A DNA stretch of 64,000 nucleotides. Origin: Astrocystis sublimbata (Eukaryota; Ascomycota; Sordariomycetes; Xylariales; Xylariaceae). The notes below the pieces were generated by a model that worked only from the letters and a program-made list of their open reading frames with translations, did no database searches and was not told the origin of the DNA. Where the stretch lies: positions 62,001-126,000 of the forward strand of contig JAJNNY010000013.1 in NCBI GenBank assembly GCA_022453515.1, written 5' to 3'. Position numbers and translations under genes: made by a program. Numbering within the stretch: position 1 is the stretch's first letter; each line of letters begins with the position of its first letter. This document shows positions 12,718 to 25,368 of this stretch, piece by piece.

Positions 12718-15700
12718 GATTCCACGGCCGGGGTGTCTTGGGCGGAGCGACGCAGGAGCAGATTCAAGATCGGAACGGGCACACTCAGCGCGCCGCAAGG
12801 GATGGTGCGAGGGGCTCGAGATGCGGAGGCGGGCGGGCAAAAGGCATTTGACAGGGCAACTCCAAGGTCGAAAGCATCAAATTGAAAGCACAGAAAGAGC
12901 GGGCGCGGTCTTGGCCGGTCATTCGGGCTGCTGCTGGAAGGGTGCGGGTGGTGGGTTGAAGGTTGATGTGTGCAGCTTGGAGAGGGCAGCTGGACGCGGT
13001 CGTTGCGAGACGTGATGGATGTAGTTGCGATGCTGTGGTCGAGCGCTATGTGAGTTAGGTAATCTCCGGCCCCACCTGCCCAATCGATAGCATTCTCCGC
13101 TTTGGCCTTGGGTACCAGACTCATAGGCCGGCCGCCGGCCAGGCCAGCTGCTAAGGCGCCTTGCAACCCCTGTTACCCCAGCATGCCCAGCCTAATCTTT
13201 GTAGGTACCCCGCCCATGCAGGCGAGGTACCGAACAGCGCTACTTGAAGCAGGTAGGTACGCACAATCCAAGATGTCGATACTCCTATATTCATCCATCT
13301 GTCTGCATCCCGCATCATTGTCCGACATCATGATAGGCGACGGCTGACCACCGTTTATCACATCCATCATTATCGCCAATGCAGGTACCGGATGACAAGC
13401 AGACATAAGCACTCTAAACATCCCTATGTAAGTTGCTTGGGATGCTCCATTGTTAGTACGACCCAATACGAAATTCTTTTACTTGATCAAAGTGCCGCAG
13501 CTTTGCTCCCCACGCATTCCACATGAATTTCATATACCCACCCTTCGGCATCGCAGTTGTCAAGCTCCTCAATTATACTCTATGGAGACACAACGAAACA
13601 CGTGGGCGGACATGCGAATATGTAGGAGAACGACTCAAATTACCTTATATGAGCTGCACAGAAGTCAGTGGCCTCAAAACGACGGCTCAACTCGACAGTG
13701 CCATTATACACCGGCCGTCTTCCATTATAGATAAAGTAGGGACTATTTGTGCTGGCCGAGGGCCGTTAGGTGTAGTCGCCATTGTTCGAATGGCGTGGCA
13801 CAATGCTGGGGTGAAAAGTAGACTCAGGCGCGAAAGAGACGACAACAATAATGCGCGCCAATCAGAGGCTGTGCGCATCTTGAAGATTGACGAAACGGGT
13901 GGGGTGTCGATTATCATTTGTCTCTGGGTTCCAACCTCACAATGCCGACTCAGCCCTATGAAAGTAGGCCGTCTAGTTGGTGTCCCGGTTGGGGTAGGGG
14001 CCGGCCCCAGGTTGGGGCTCTTGGCTCTTTGGCTTGCCTCTCGTCCCTCTCCTTCCCCTGGCTAACCTCCGCCATAGATTACGCGACACGATCTATCTAC
14101 CACTACTGCATGCTTAGTGATTATGCCTACCTAAGGCTTTTCGTCACACATTTCCCCAATTGAGTTTTGGACCCGACGTCTGATGGGCTCAACCAAGCGT
14201 GCTTGCTGAGACCGAGAAGCTCAAAATGCATTGATTATGTTCAATGTTGTGCGCTTCTTCCACAGCCATGACCCTCGCGACCAATACATCATGGATCATG
14301 GCTATCTCCAAACGATCTTGTGCCAGCTCACCTTCCCCACAGAACCGAGATCTACAACGCTGTCCGGCAGAACTAATACTTTTTAATTTAGCACTTACGT
14401 CATCTGTGGCTATTTGTGCAAATTATCGCATACTGTTTCTTGGACAAGCCTACCTAGCAGGACATACAATGTGGAAAAATGAATACAGTCTTCTGCAGCC
14501 TTCTAATTCAGGAACACTACTATTTCAATACCCTATCACTCATGAAAAACGTATGCAATGCTTTTAATCTAGGTCTTTGCTTAAAGTCAGTATCAAGAGT
14601 ACATGATTATCTACCCTGTCTAATTTGATCATGTTCCATGTCGTGTTTGAGTTTACATAGGATCTCGAAGGTATCTAGCACCGGGTTCAACATTTCATTG
14701 TCTCATTGTGTGCCGGAGCCGACTAGGTATGGAATGACAATCATGCGCAAAGCTTAGGATAGAGTCCCTTGACCCCTTACTCTGCCAATTTATAAAAACA
14801 AGGACTTGTACCACAGACAGCCATATTTTCCTCGGGGCTTGACTGGCACTTATATACCACTCACTTAACAACAATTCGTAATCTTTTTTATTCGTGATAA
14901 GGTCCTCAAGAGAGCATAGGTACGTTGTGTATAACAAGGCAAACCTTCCTCTAACAATATAATAGTCATACACACTCTTATGAAAGATACTTTAATTATA
15001 ATAGAGCATTACTCACATACCTACCTAGGTAGGTATCTAGTAGTCTGTCAGTAGGTATAAGTGGCGGATGGTCCTGCTTGTTCCTCACGGATGAAACCGC
15101 ACCTCTCATTTTGGCCCTATCAACGCTAATTCCCCGCGCTCTAGCGCATCTGTCACTTACCTGTAGGTGCACCTAAACGGACAACAAAACAACCTTGAAC
15201 TTGCAGCACTATACCAAGGGGTCTGTCTCATCATTCTTTTAAAAATACGGACATTCTTTTGATGGGAGTGTCACCATATGGGTCTTATGGCGTATTTGTC
15301 ACTTGAAGGTATCAAAATGAGGCGAGAGGTCGAAAAAGAGAAGGAAAAAAAGCGATGCAATCAAGAGAAATCGATAGCCAGTCAGCAAAGGATGAAGATA
15401 ACAATATATGAACAAGCGGCCAATGCGGCGACATCGGCACTATCAGTAGCGTGTCCGACAACCTTGGAAGTCACAAACACACTTTTAAGGACCCCGAACA
15501 TGAAAAAGTACCCAAGGGATAGTATCATAATCAAATCAATCAGCCACGTGAACAGTGGTATATATGGATATGCGAGGAAAGCTAGCTATTGGAGAGCTAC
15601 CGCAAAACGCTCCTGATTTACCAAGACCAAAGCCATTTCTCTACAAAACCACGTTGGCTTAGGAGTTGCCCGGAAAAGTGCAAAGGGACCATACCATACA

Positions 15701-17168
15701 ATCTCGCCTTTTTATCATTTGAGTGACGATATCTATCTAGCCAAAGTGTGGGAACCCTTAGGCTATTGGATGATGACCGCCGCGTGTGTACCTATTAAGA
15801 ATAAACCAAAGACCAAGGAAACACTATATCACCAAAACTGGCTACTATTTCATTTCCAATTCCGTTTGTGGCACTTTACAGTTTGGCCACTTAGCGCGTC
15901 AAGCTTAATACTCAACTCACCCCGAGGTGCCTGGAGGCTGGCATCTCGCAGTTTCGCAAGACTGAGCATTGATGTATGATCCTGTCACATTCTAATAGAG
16001 TTTCTTCCCAAGTCCACCGTCTTCGCCTTCACCCTTTCATGTTAGCTACCTTGTGTGATGATGTGTGACTTATCGTGGCTGTGACAACAAAAACATAACA
16101 TACTCATTCAATTTCACATAAAGAATTGAGGAACGATTAAACAAAGTGAGGTGATTATCGACAATACTGGGCTTAGGATCGAAGAATTATCGAAGGCGGA
16201 TGTCGAAAAGACACTAACCAGACCACATTGGCCACCTGATTCTTACATCGAAAACAAATACGCAAGCCAGCTCTAATCTTGCGAATAGGGCAGGGAGAGA
16301 AGCTGTACCTATTTGCGTCATAATATGAAAGGCCATGTGCGTGACAATATGAATGTGCTTACTAGAAAATTGGAGCAATGAATGGTAGACGTGGTTTACG
16401 TGTGCCGAGTTTCATAGGTCAACACAATTCAAGTCAACTTTCATATCACAACAGTGCTAGAGGAAAGAGGAGCGTTCAACACATATTTGAATAGGAGAAT
16501 GTGATCCCTTGTTTTGATTACCAGCTCCGCCCGGGAGTGGTTGCCTTTCTACTCTTGGCCCACCTTAACACCTGGCCGCCGTTTGTAAATGCAGAAAAAC
16601 GCCCCCAGCCAACATCCCTCATATCATCATATTCTGTAGACCGAAGTAGACTGTTCAAGGGGAAGGTTCGGGAAAAGGATATATTGCAATGCCAGCGCGG
16701 GGAATCTTAGGAAAACCGTATCCGATCGAGCTTTAAGAACGCACTTCTGTGTAGTCGAGTACTTAGGCCAAGATGAGCTGCCAATGAACCGTCAAGTCGA
16801 ACCATTCGTTCCCACCACAGCCACAAATCTACTCTTGGTCGTCTCGATTCCCCCACGCTAGAGTAAACTATACGCAAATGAAGTTCAGGGTGACATGTTC
16901 TGTTTGCTTAACATTCATCGACGTAACTGCTTTGGAAACATCTGGGACAGGCCAATAGTCCCAGTTTGAATGGGATCATTCAATAAAATAAGGCCAAAAC
17001 CCGCGAACGCCGAACGCTATGCCCAAAAGGGATAAAAAAACACGACAATGGGGATATAATGCAGTAAGATTGTGACCTAATTGGAAAAAGTCACAATCAT
17101 GGGGGGTTCTTGATAATAGAATAAGGAAGAAAATTGAACAGCCGATGCAGGAGCAATGGCAATAATGA
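12718..17168. other. Intergenic stretch, no gene recognised
   Basis: 4.45 kb between the start of nto1 and the stop of the LRR gene. The first 500 bp is the GC-rich promoter/leader of nto1. The remainder is AT-richer, with short frames that I could not assemble into a convincing spliced gene. A perfect 20-nt palindrome lies at 15017-15036. A minus-strand frame near 15370-15590 reads as hydrophobic residues but lacks a consistent start and splice path. Confidence 0.5.
15017..15036. repeat. Perfect 20-nt palindrome of the TACCTAGGTA family
   Basis: ATACCTACCTAGGTAGGTAT equals its own reverse complement. It is the longest perfect member I found of a motif that recurs between genes in this window. 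Confidence 0.9.
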
Positions 17169-19759
17169 TCAGACCATTGCACCGCCGCTATGAATAGCTG
17201 GCGCGCTAGATAGTCGTGATGGTCCTGCGCGGATTGGCGAAGTCGGACCAAAGTCAGCAGTTATAAAGGGGCGAGAAGTTTTCCACGTTTCTTCGTCTAG
17301 AACGCTAAGATATCCATTGCCATGTTGGTCTCGCAATGCTTCGATGTTTTGCCGAAAAGTTTCCCCGTCAGCGTTCCAGCCATCCAATCCACCCCTCAAG
17401 TGCCGCGGTTCCAGCGTAGTGGATTGTACGGTGGGCTTCGAAACACAGTTAGTGTCGATGCGTGGCACTGTAGGCGGATTGAGTGTGGTGGATGGTGTCA
17501 AATCTCCAAGCACATTAGCGGGTAAGTCTTGCTTTTCGGGAGCTTGGAATATGCGGTAGTTATCTTGTGGACTGGTCTGTGTGATGCCATCCTCGCATGG
17601 AACATCGACGACAGACTGCAACGGCTCAACGGTAACGCGCTCGTTGGTCGCAAGATCAACTATGCGGCGTTTCGGTGTACGACGTCGTCGGGTTGAAGAT
17701 GTGTTTATTTCACTTGTGACTGCCTTAGGGATCGGGCGTGATGTTCGATCTTTCCGCAGCACAGTTGACTGCTTCGGTGCATCGTAAATAATGGCTGGTT
17801 TGCTGACGTCAACCACTGGGAGTTCTGGAGCTGCTGGTTTTACAACGGGTACAGCAGCCGGTATCGCCGCTCTATCAACAAGATATCTTCTTTCTGCTGA
17901 AGTCGGACCCGAGCCATCGATAACAATGTCTTCAATGTAACCAGGAGTCTGGCGGAAGAGATTGAATATCGTAATACGATGATCCCGGTGCGTTTTGGTG
18001 AAAGGGTTCCCTTCAACCCAAATCTCACGAATATCAGGTATGCCAGTCAGACGAGCTAACTCCACAGGGTCTGTCAGACGATTGTCTCGGAGATCAAGTC
18101 GCTCTAAAGGGTAGAGTTTTTCAATGCCGGCAATAGAAGAAAGTCGATTGCACCGCAGATTGAGAGCGGTTATGGCAGGCAGCGGATTTCGCAACAGAGA
18201 ATGCAAGGAGTCAATCATACAACTTGAGAGATTGAGTGCTCGGAGTGCTGTCAACGTGGCCAAGCTGTCAGGGATCTGCGTAAACAAGTTCATGGACAAG
18301 TCCAGGGAGTTCAGTGTATTGGCTAAGGGAGCTAGACTTGCTGCCGGCACAACAGTTAACGAATTGTCCGCCAAGCTCAGATGCCTCAAAAAGCGCCACT
18401 TGGAGGAAGGCAAAGTCCCTGTAGCAAACAGGTTTGAAGTACTGTTTCTCGGGTTGTGCCATGAGTCAGACAAGCTGGAGTGAGAGCTGCCAGAACCAGA
18501 GCGTTTGACCTTGTGCAAGCTCCTCGTACTGGTCGTGTGGTGACGGGAGCCAGCTGGACGCCTAGGCGAGTGACTTCTCGGTCGACCCGACTGGTGGGGC
18601 GACCCGGGCTCCTCGATCTCGACCCGAGCAACTGACGCTCGTCGACTACCATGCGGTGACAAGCTCTCGACTGATTCATTGCCAATGGAGCCTATGTTCA
18701 AGTCGGCAATGGTATTTCTGCGTTCAGCGGTGGTAGTTGCTAAGCTGGGCCGATGTAGTTCGCCATTCGTGGGACTCCGTCTGGGGCTAGACGCATGGGC
18801 GTAAGCACCTGTAGGCGTCGTCTGGGCTTTTGCTGAGCGCCGGCGCCTCTTATCCATATCGTCCAATACAATATCAATCAAGATATCTCCTGGATCCTCG
18901 ATACTTGCGTTTTTAAGGGTGAGGGAGCGAATCTGCTCGGCTACCCGGTCCCATCCGAAAAATTGACGAAAATCAATACCACTGACCTCAAGGTCTTGGA
19001 GATTTTTAAACACGTAGAGAGGAACGGCGGAATCGAAGGGGAATTCTTCGTATCCACGGATCAACTTTGCACGCCAGTCTGGTGCGAGTCGCAAGCAGGG
19101 AATCTTGGTGCATGCGGAATATAGGTATTTCAGATCGGCTAGAATTGCAGCCTTCTGCTTCTCGTTGCGGGCGGCGGCTATGCTTGAGCCAATTCCAAAG
19201 CTGTTCCACAATGCCGACATCCCGGACACGACGCTTCGCATGCTCGAGACTGATCTGATTGATACTGCATCTGAGCCCCGGCTTTTTGTGCGTTGGGACG
19301 GACTCAAGAAGGACACGTAGTTGGCCGACGTTGTGCTGTCATGTAAATTCTCCAGGCGAACTTTCATCGGCCCTACATTGATACCTATTTCTTCGAATCG
19401 AGACAGGAGGTAGAACAGATGGTGGGGAGTGAGGGCAAGTTTGGTCGATTTGGGACTATGGGATGCGAAGTTCAGCGCGCCGAGAGACAGGGCCGTCGCT
19501 AAGCCACTCGATGTCGATGCCGATGTAGCAGGGCGCTCGGGGAGGGGTGAGCTTGTGGTATGGGAGGTCGGGATAGTAGATACACTTTGGCTCGGGCCAT
19601 GTCGAGGTTGTCGTCGCATTTGCAGGGCATTTGCAAGTGCCTTCTCGTTCGTGCGCACATAAGTGGCCAGTTGCTAAGCAGTATCAGAATCATATCCCCG
19701 AGAAATGTCACCCTTCAGAGACATACTTTCACAAACAACTCCCCGTCTTCGGAATCCAT
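17169..19759 (-). CDS. Leucine-rich-repeat protein, STK11IP-like layout, function unknown
   Basis: Two exons: 19727-19759 (11 codons, MDSEDGELFVK) and 17169-19673, joined in phase 0 across a 53-nt intron with GTATGT donor and TTAG acceptor. The product is 845 aa. The long exon alone has no good ATG, and the short first exon supplies one in frame. Residues about 80-330 hold a folded N-terminal region (HHLFYLLSRFEEIGINVG; VPLYVFKNLQDLEVSGIDFR). A Ser/Arg/Pro-rich linker follows. About five leucine-rich repeats lie near 435-590 (LRHLSLADNSLTVVP, LNSLDLSMNLFTQIP, ITALNLRCNRLSSIAGIE, LERLDLRDNRLTDP) and close with an LRR cap (IREIWVEGNPFTKTHRDHRI). The tail is disordered. The order resembles metazoan STK11IP/LIP1 and an uncharacterised fission-yeast LRR protein; that likeness is from memory and moderate. 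LRRs imply protein binding, probably cytosolic. Confidence 0.88.
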
Positions 19760-22700
19760 CTTTCAACGCTTCGTGTACATGAAGATCGATAAGATATCAA
19801 GAGGAGCGTCTAGCGAGAGCTGAACGGGGTATTCCTCCGTAGCCCGGATTCAGCAGCACTATAAGAGATATCATATTAGTGTTGAACTAGATAGCATCCA
19901 CGATTGTGTTGGTTGTGCGGAGGTGCGTTTCCTCTGCCCAGTCACGCTGGTACTCCGCCCGCGATGGAAGAAAATAAAACTGCTGATGCGACTCTGAAAC
20001 AAACGAAAGAGGCGATAGGTGGTCGCCAGGTCGCCATGACTCGCTGAATTCGATACCGCAGATAGAGGGACTCGGCGACCTAGAACATATCTCGAGTCAT
20101 GCCGCTCAGGAACGGCCGAGGAACAGGGCAGAGAGACAGTGAAGAGTCCATCCGTGTGGCCTGCCAACATCTCCATCACGCATAGGCAATCACATACACA
20201 GGCGGGAGGGCAAGATATGGTGATAAGGCCAAAGGCCCAACAGGCACACAGCATTCACAGATTTCCGGCGGACAAAAGCAGCGTCGACAGATGAAGGCGA
20301 TAGCGAGAGATTGGAGATTGGACGATGGAGCAGAGAACGATAGAGGCCACGGAATGGGGCAATAAAATAGGAGACAGTGCCGGTAAACGCACCTTTGCGA
20401 ATCGCGAGGCTTCTTTTTCTCGCTGCTCAAGGCACTGAGGGCGCGCTTCTGGGAGCACGCAAGGGAGCGTGAAGGGAGGGAATGGCGAGGCGAGGCGAGG
20501 AGAGATTGAAAGGAGCGAAAGACGAGGCTACCCCCAAACCTCGACAGACCTCGACGGACCGCACTGCACCCACGAAGACGTGGTGATGGCGTTGGTCGTG
20601 TGTTAAACACCCGGGGGGAATCAGGACAGTCGGATGGAGGGACAAGAAATCGCAGGCAAGTCTCTGCAGGACGCTGCGGCCGGGCTTGAGTTATACCACA
20701 CAGGCCGCGGTGGTACGGCGGTACAGCGGTACCAGGGACACCTGCGAGGTACGATGGGGGACTTGCACGCGGGGCCCACTCTGTGAGAATAAGAGGGAAA
20801 CAGAGGACATGCCAAGCTCGAAAGGGTATCGAGGACGTGGTTAGATCGGCAGAGGGGTGCCACGGTGGATACATGGCGGCACAGGGGGGGTCGCCTATCA
20901 ATTGTGGCCTGCTGTAATGGATCATAGGTGTAGGCGACCTCGCGTGTACATCTGCCCTGGCAGCATACGGCAGTACCCTCTACCTCCTGAGCCTACCCAC
21001 AAGGTACTTGACTGGAGAGCCTGCAGATTATGGTGGGCGAGGTGGGGTCAAAGACGCGGGCAACAATGCTGTATCTCCCTCTCAACTCACGTACTTCGAA
21101 TCGAAATCATTCTGAAACCCATGAGGAACCGTGGCTGAAAGGACATTGACGAACTAATCTCCCCAGCAGCCATCTACTCGCCCAATGCAGGTCGCCGCCG
21201 AAGGGTACGACGAGTAGGGTTCGCCATGTTATGTTATGTCAGCAGGAGCTGGGCAATTGTTGTCGTTCGGTTTCGATTTTCAGCTTGAAGATTTGACTGG
21301 GCGCTGGAGCACCTACCTCCTTCTAACCTTATGCACATTAGGTACACACAGACTCTACCTAATCCACCCCGGCCGACTGCAGTATGTACGAGTACCTGTA
21401 CAGGCCAGGGGGGGGTCTGCTGTGATGATGTGCAGGGTTCACAGTCCAGTCCGACGGGCAGGACTGGAGGTCATGGTTACTGGTCACACCCAGAAATTAT
21501 CAGTCGCCTGCTAGTCATTCTTAGTGAGTACCCCTTCTGGTCACCTGAACAACCGAAGGAACCACAGCGCTAGGCGACAGCGATGGCGCAAGATACGGCC
21601 AAGATCCAAAATGACTACAGGCGGGAAATAACATAGGTCCCGTCCCGTACACTAAGGCAGACGAGGCAGATAAAATTACATCTAGGCATCTGGGGGCTCG
21701 GGGGTCCGTGGATGGTCGAGGCATGGTAAATCTAGATGCCCGAATCAAGCTACTCGACTACCGTTCATTCAGCCTGTTGGTCCGATGCATTCTCGTCGTG
21801 CTGTTTCGACTTCGTCATAGGGGTGCATCAAGGGTCGAGAGCGACACTCAACGAGCGACTGAGATTTCCTATCGCAGCGAAAAACCCAAAGGGTTGATGG
21901 AGGCCAAGAACGATATTGCAACCGTGCCATGCCTTTCTGGGGCGTAGCTCCAGTCCCCGCCAGTGCACAGTAACATTCGAGCCGTAGAACGGGACGAGGG
22001 ACTCGTGCTATCTACGAGTACTTATCTGTCAGGGTTTGGCCAAGTCCACGCTACTTTGTCCGCATACAGAGGACTAACGCCGGTCATGGCCTGCGTTTGC
22101 ACCGAAGTCTAATGCAGACCATCTCGACCTATTGGTTTCGCGATGTTCCCGAAGCCGCGGTAAGAGGAGAGTAGGAGAGAGCACTGTATTGTGTGGCCCG
22201 TGGGCTCCTCAGGCTCTTCTTCCACGCGACTTGGTTCACCACGTGGGGGAGTCGTCTTCTACTGTAGTTTCCAGTGGGAGAGTCGCCGCAACACTTCCTC
22301 AAATGGCACATAGGCAACTCACCAGGTGCCTTCGAATATCACACGCTACCAACCTGCCGGTCCTCCTTTACGTACATAGTACGCACCCTCCAGGAATCTG
22401 CGTGTGGGTGGAGGCCGAGCGAGGCCCAGCAGAGACGGGCGGCAAAACGTCAGATGCCATCGCCAGAAGGGCTTCTTGGCCAGCCAATGGACTGACCATT
22501 TTGGCCTGATCAGCTGCACTGCCAGCCAATTATTGGCCTTTCATCAGCCATGTTCCTTCTGGCGCTGCTGCATCAGCTGTGCTGTGTACGGCGGCAGCTA
22601 TCCATTCCTCCACTCGCCATTTACGAATGTGCATCAAGTGTGCGCCGACACATCAGTAGAAGCGGGCGCACATGTTCTATTGCACGTAGACAGACAGACG

Positions 22701-24470
22701 CGATGAAATCTTTTATCGTCAACGCTTAAGAAATAGTATTGAAAAGCCAGCCTGAATGCCGGTTTGCCCGGTTGCATTGTCTTGACGCCGCTGCCTTGCA
22801 GGCGCCGACTGGTCTTCGCTTTTCGACGCTCGGCATCTCTCACTTGGGCACAGCCGCTCGCTAGAAACTACCTACTCTCATGCGCCATGCTATCCTACTA
22901 TGCTGATCTGGGAAATCGGCTGCCATACAGATAAAGATAATGTCCAATAAGTTTTTTTTCTATGCAACCCCAGAAAGTAAAGTCTTGGCTCTCACTTTCT
23001 TCTTTTTCGATATGTGAAATGTATATCAACATGCTGAGCATATATATAACAGACCGGATTCTCCCAGCCCCAAAATTGTCAGGGTCGCCCGGCTACCCTG
23101 TCGGCCTGTATCAAAACAACAGGTCGGTCTGCCCAAAGCCTCACATTCCAAACCCTCCGTACGAGTAGCTGAGCTGTCGAACTAGAGCCCATTCCACACA
23201 TGACAGTATGCTTCCTTTTAGCTTTTAGAGCATGTTTCAAGAGCCGCTCACATCGATTGCATTCCATAGCCCAAGTTGTTGTCCTAACAGCCGATCCCGC
23301 ACTCCTGTCACATAAATTGTCCACGGCACGCCGAAGCTCTGTGACCACTCGTGTCTCGTTTTTACCACACTCCCGCGATTTGTGCCTTGCTTTCCACACC
23401 GCTCGCACTTCACCGCTGGTATTCTAGCGCCGCTTGTCTTCATATTGCAAAGCAATCCTTAATTATGCTGTTGGTTGGTCTGTCATACTTTTTTTCCTAC
23501 CAATCAGGTGATTGTACTTGGACTATATCACCTGTGTGCCTCCCTGTCTGCGAAAAGATATATCTCCGTAGTCGAACGTTCGTCATAGCGAGTATTGAGC
23601 TTTTACTAGGTAGTGGAACTATGGGCACGGAGCGGACATTACAGTATGTATAGCTCCATCACAACAGGCGAGCCGCTTCGCTGACTGGCTCGACTGGTTC
23701 GAGTAGAGGTGACATAGCGCAAAGTGCTTGTACAATAGCAGGGTCCTGTTAACGAGAAAATTCTAGGTACTACATGTGTACCGTCAGCTCGCCATGCAAC
23801 CCCGGTTCTGCCCGGCCGGTAAACCCATTACGGGAACCCCCAAGAATAGGGGTCCTGGGATCCTGGCGAGCTGGCTGCAAAATTCAGCCACCTGGAACCC
23901 TGTCGCTTGACGAACAGTGATGTCTGTGCGCATAGTAAGTAGTTATAACTTATCACGTCCCGAAGAAGGTCCACGATAGATAATGCGGCCACAATCCAAC
24001 TGGGTCAGTGATCGCCTGTTATGTTTGACCTCCTAACTCTAGGTATTTCTTGCACCAGAATAGCGTCCTAACAATCCCGTGTCTCATCTCTTCCCAATTC
24101 CCCATGTCGACTGGGAGCGATGTCGGCGTCCCCTGCAAGCGGAGGAGCATTTGCCTACACGCTAAGTAGGCGAACCACGCCGCCAAACATCGCTTTTCTT
24201 TGCCTTCAAAATCAAGGAGTCGATGCACTGGAAAGGTAGGCTCACTTTACGTAACAAGCCGAAGGATCTTCGCAGGACGTATAATTACAGATCTGGCGTG
24301 ATGCACGACGGACCCTTCATGCCTCTACAACTTACCCAACCCGTAGATTTCCAGCTGTTATTTCGTCATAACCCCACACACAAGTGGTTTGATAGCGGAG
24401 GGACTGTGATACCTAGCAAGACGCTCGCCCAGCAGCCACCAGTCATCTTTCGCGCGGCGCTAATCTGAAC

Positions 24471-24515
24471 GACAAGGGCTTCGACAAGGGCTCGACAAGG
24501 ACTCGACAAGGGCTT
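24471..24515. repeat. Short tandem repeat, GACAAGGGCTC unit
   Basis: Four imperfect copies of an 11-12 nt unit start at 24471, 24483, 24494 and 24505. They lie in gene-poor DNA; function unknown. Confidence 0.85.
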
Positions 24516-25336
24516 GTTATCCCTGCGACTGGCCCGCTGACTGTAAACAGAATAGCGCAGCCCCTCGGTCATAAGTAATACCCCGCCATTTGGCCATGTT
24601 TCAGAGTTGCAAGTCATCTGTCTATCATCCTATTTGTTCCTCATCCCACTTTCAAGAGCATCTCGCCGCTAGGTAGTCGATGGAGGGGCACAACCGTTGG
24701 CACGTTCTGCGACGTGTCCGACATGGCGACTCGCGTTTACAGTTATTTGGGAACACGACATTTTGCACAAAAGACTGTCGAGTAGCTTGGTCATGATACC
24801 TAGGTAAGTTGTCCCCTACGCGTTCGGATTACGGAGAGCATGCGCAATCATCCCAACCTCAAAGCATCCGAGACCTATCATTTGACAGATTATATGGTCC
24901 TTCAAGCACTACGTGAATAAATTTAGAAAGATGTGTGGCTGTGAGGCCCCGTGATACCTACCTATCTATTGTAAGTAACAACCAAAAACCGCGGAGTAAA
25001 TACAGCCGTTTTCCCGCAAGAAAGAAAAGTTCTTCTCGCGGCGCCTCCAGGTAACATACACCACCTGCACCTAGTGGGATTTACTTAGACGCGCCTATTT
25101 GTTTGTGTGACAGGCAGGGACAGTAGTCTTCATCGCGAGAGGGTTGCAATCTGGCGCACACCGCTCGACTGGACAGCACGATTTGTTGGGGTAATGGTGA
25201 GGCTGCTGACCACATCTGGCCATGCGGAAGCATCCCATCTCCATTTCTTGGTCATGACAGCATCGCTGAGCATGACATATAGGTCACCGAATTAACTAGT
25301 TTGCCTCGTATAACTCCAACCGAGTCGTCACATTTG

Positions 25337-25368
25337 TTGTCCATATTGTCCAAATTGTCCAAATTGTC
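25337..25368. repeat. Short tandem repeat, TTGTCCAAA unit
   Basis: About 3.5 copies of a 9-nt unit TTGTCCA(A/T)A start at 25337, 25346, 25355 and 25364. Confidence 0.85.

Noticed and set aside
15371..15969. Hydrophobic minus-strand frame with a possible short upstream exon (ATG at 15969, GTGAGT donor at 15920)
   Set aside because: The frame of the hydrophobic segment and the candidate upstream exon could not be joined through any acceptor without a stop. About 70 open codons are expected by chance.
20176..20925. 249-codon minus-strand frame upstream of the LRR gene
   Set aside because: Pro/Ser/Arg/Cys-rich composition, several overlapping frames on the same strand, no domain and no splice logic; it looks like GC-rich promoter DNA.
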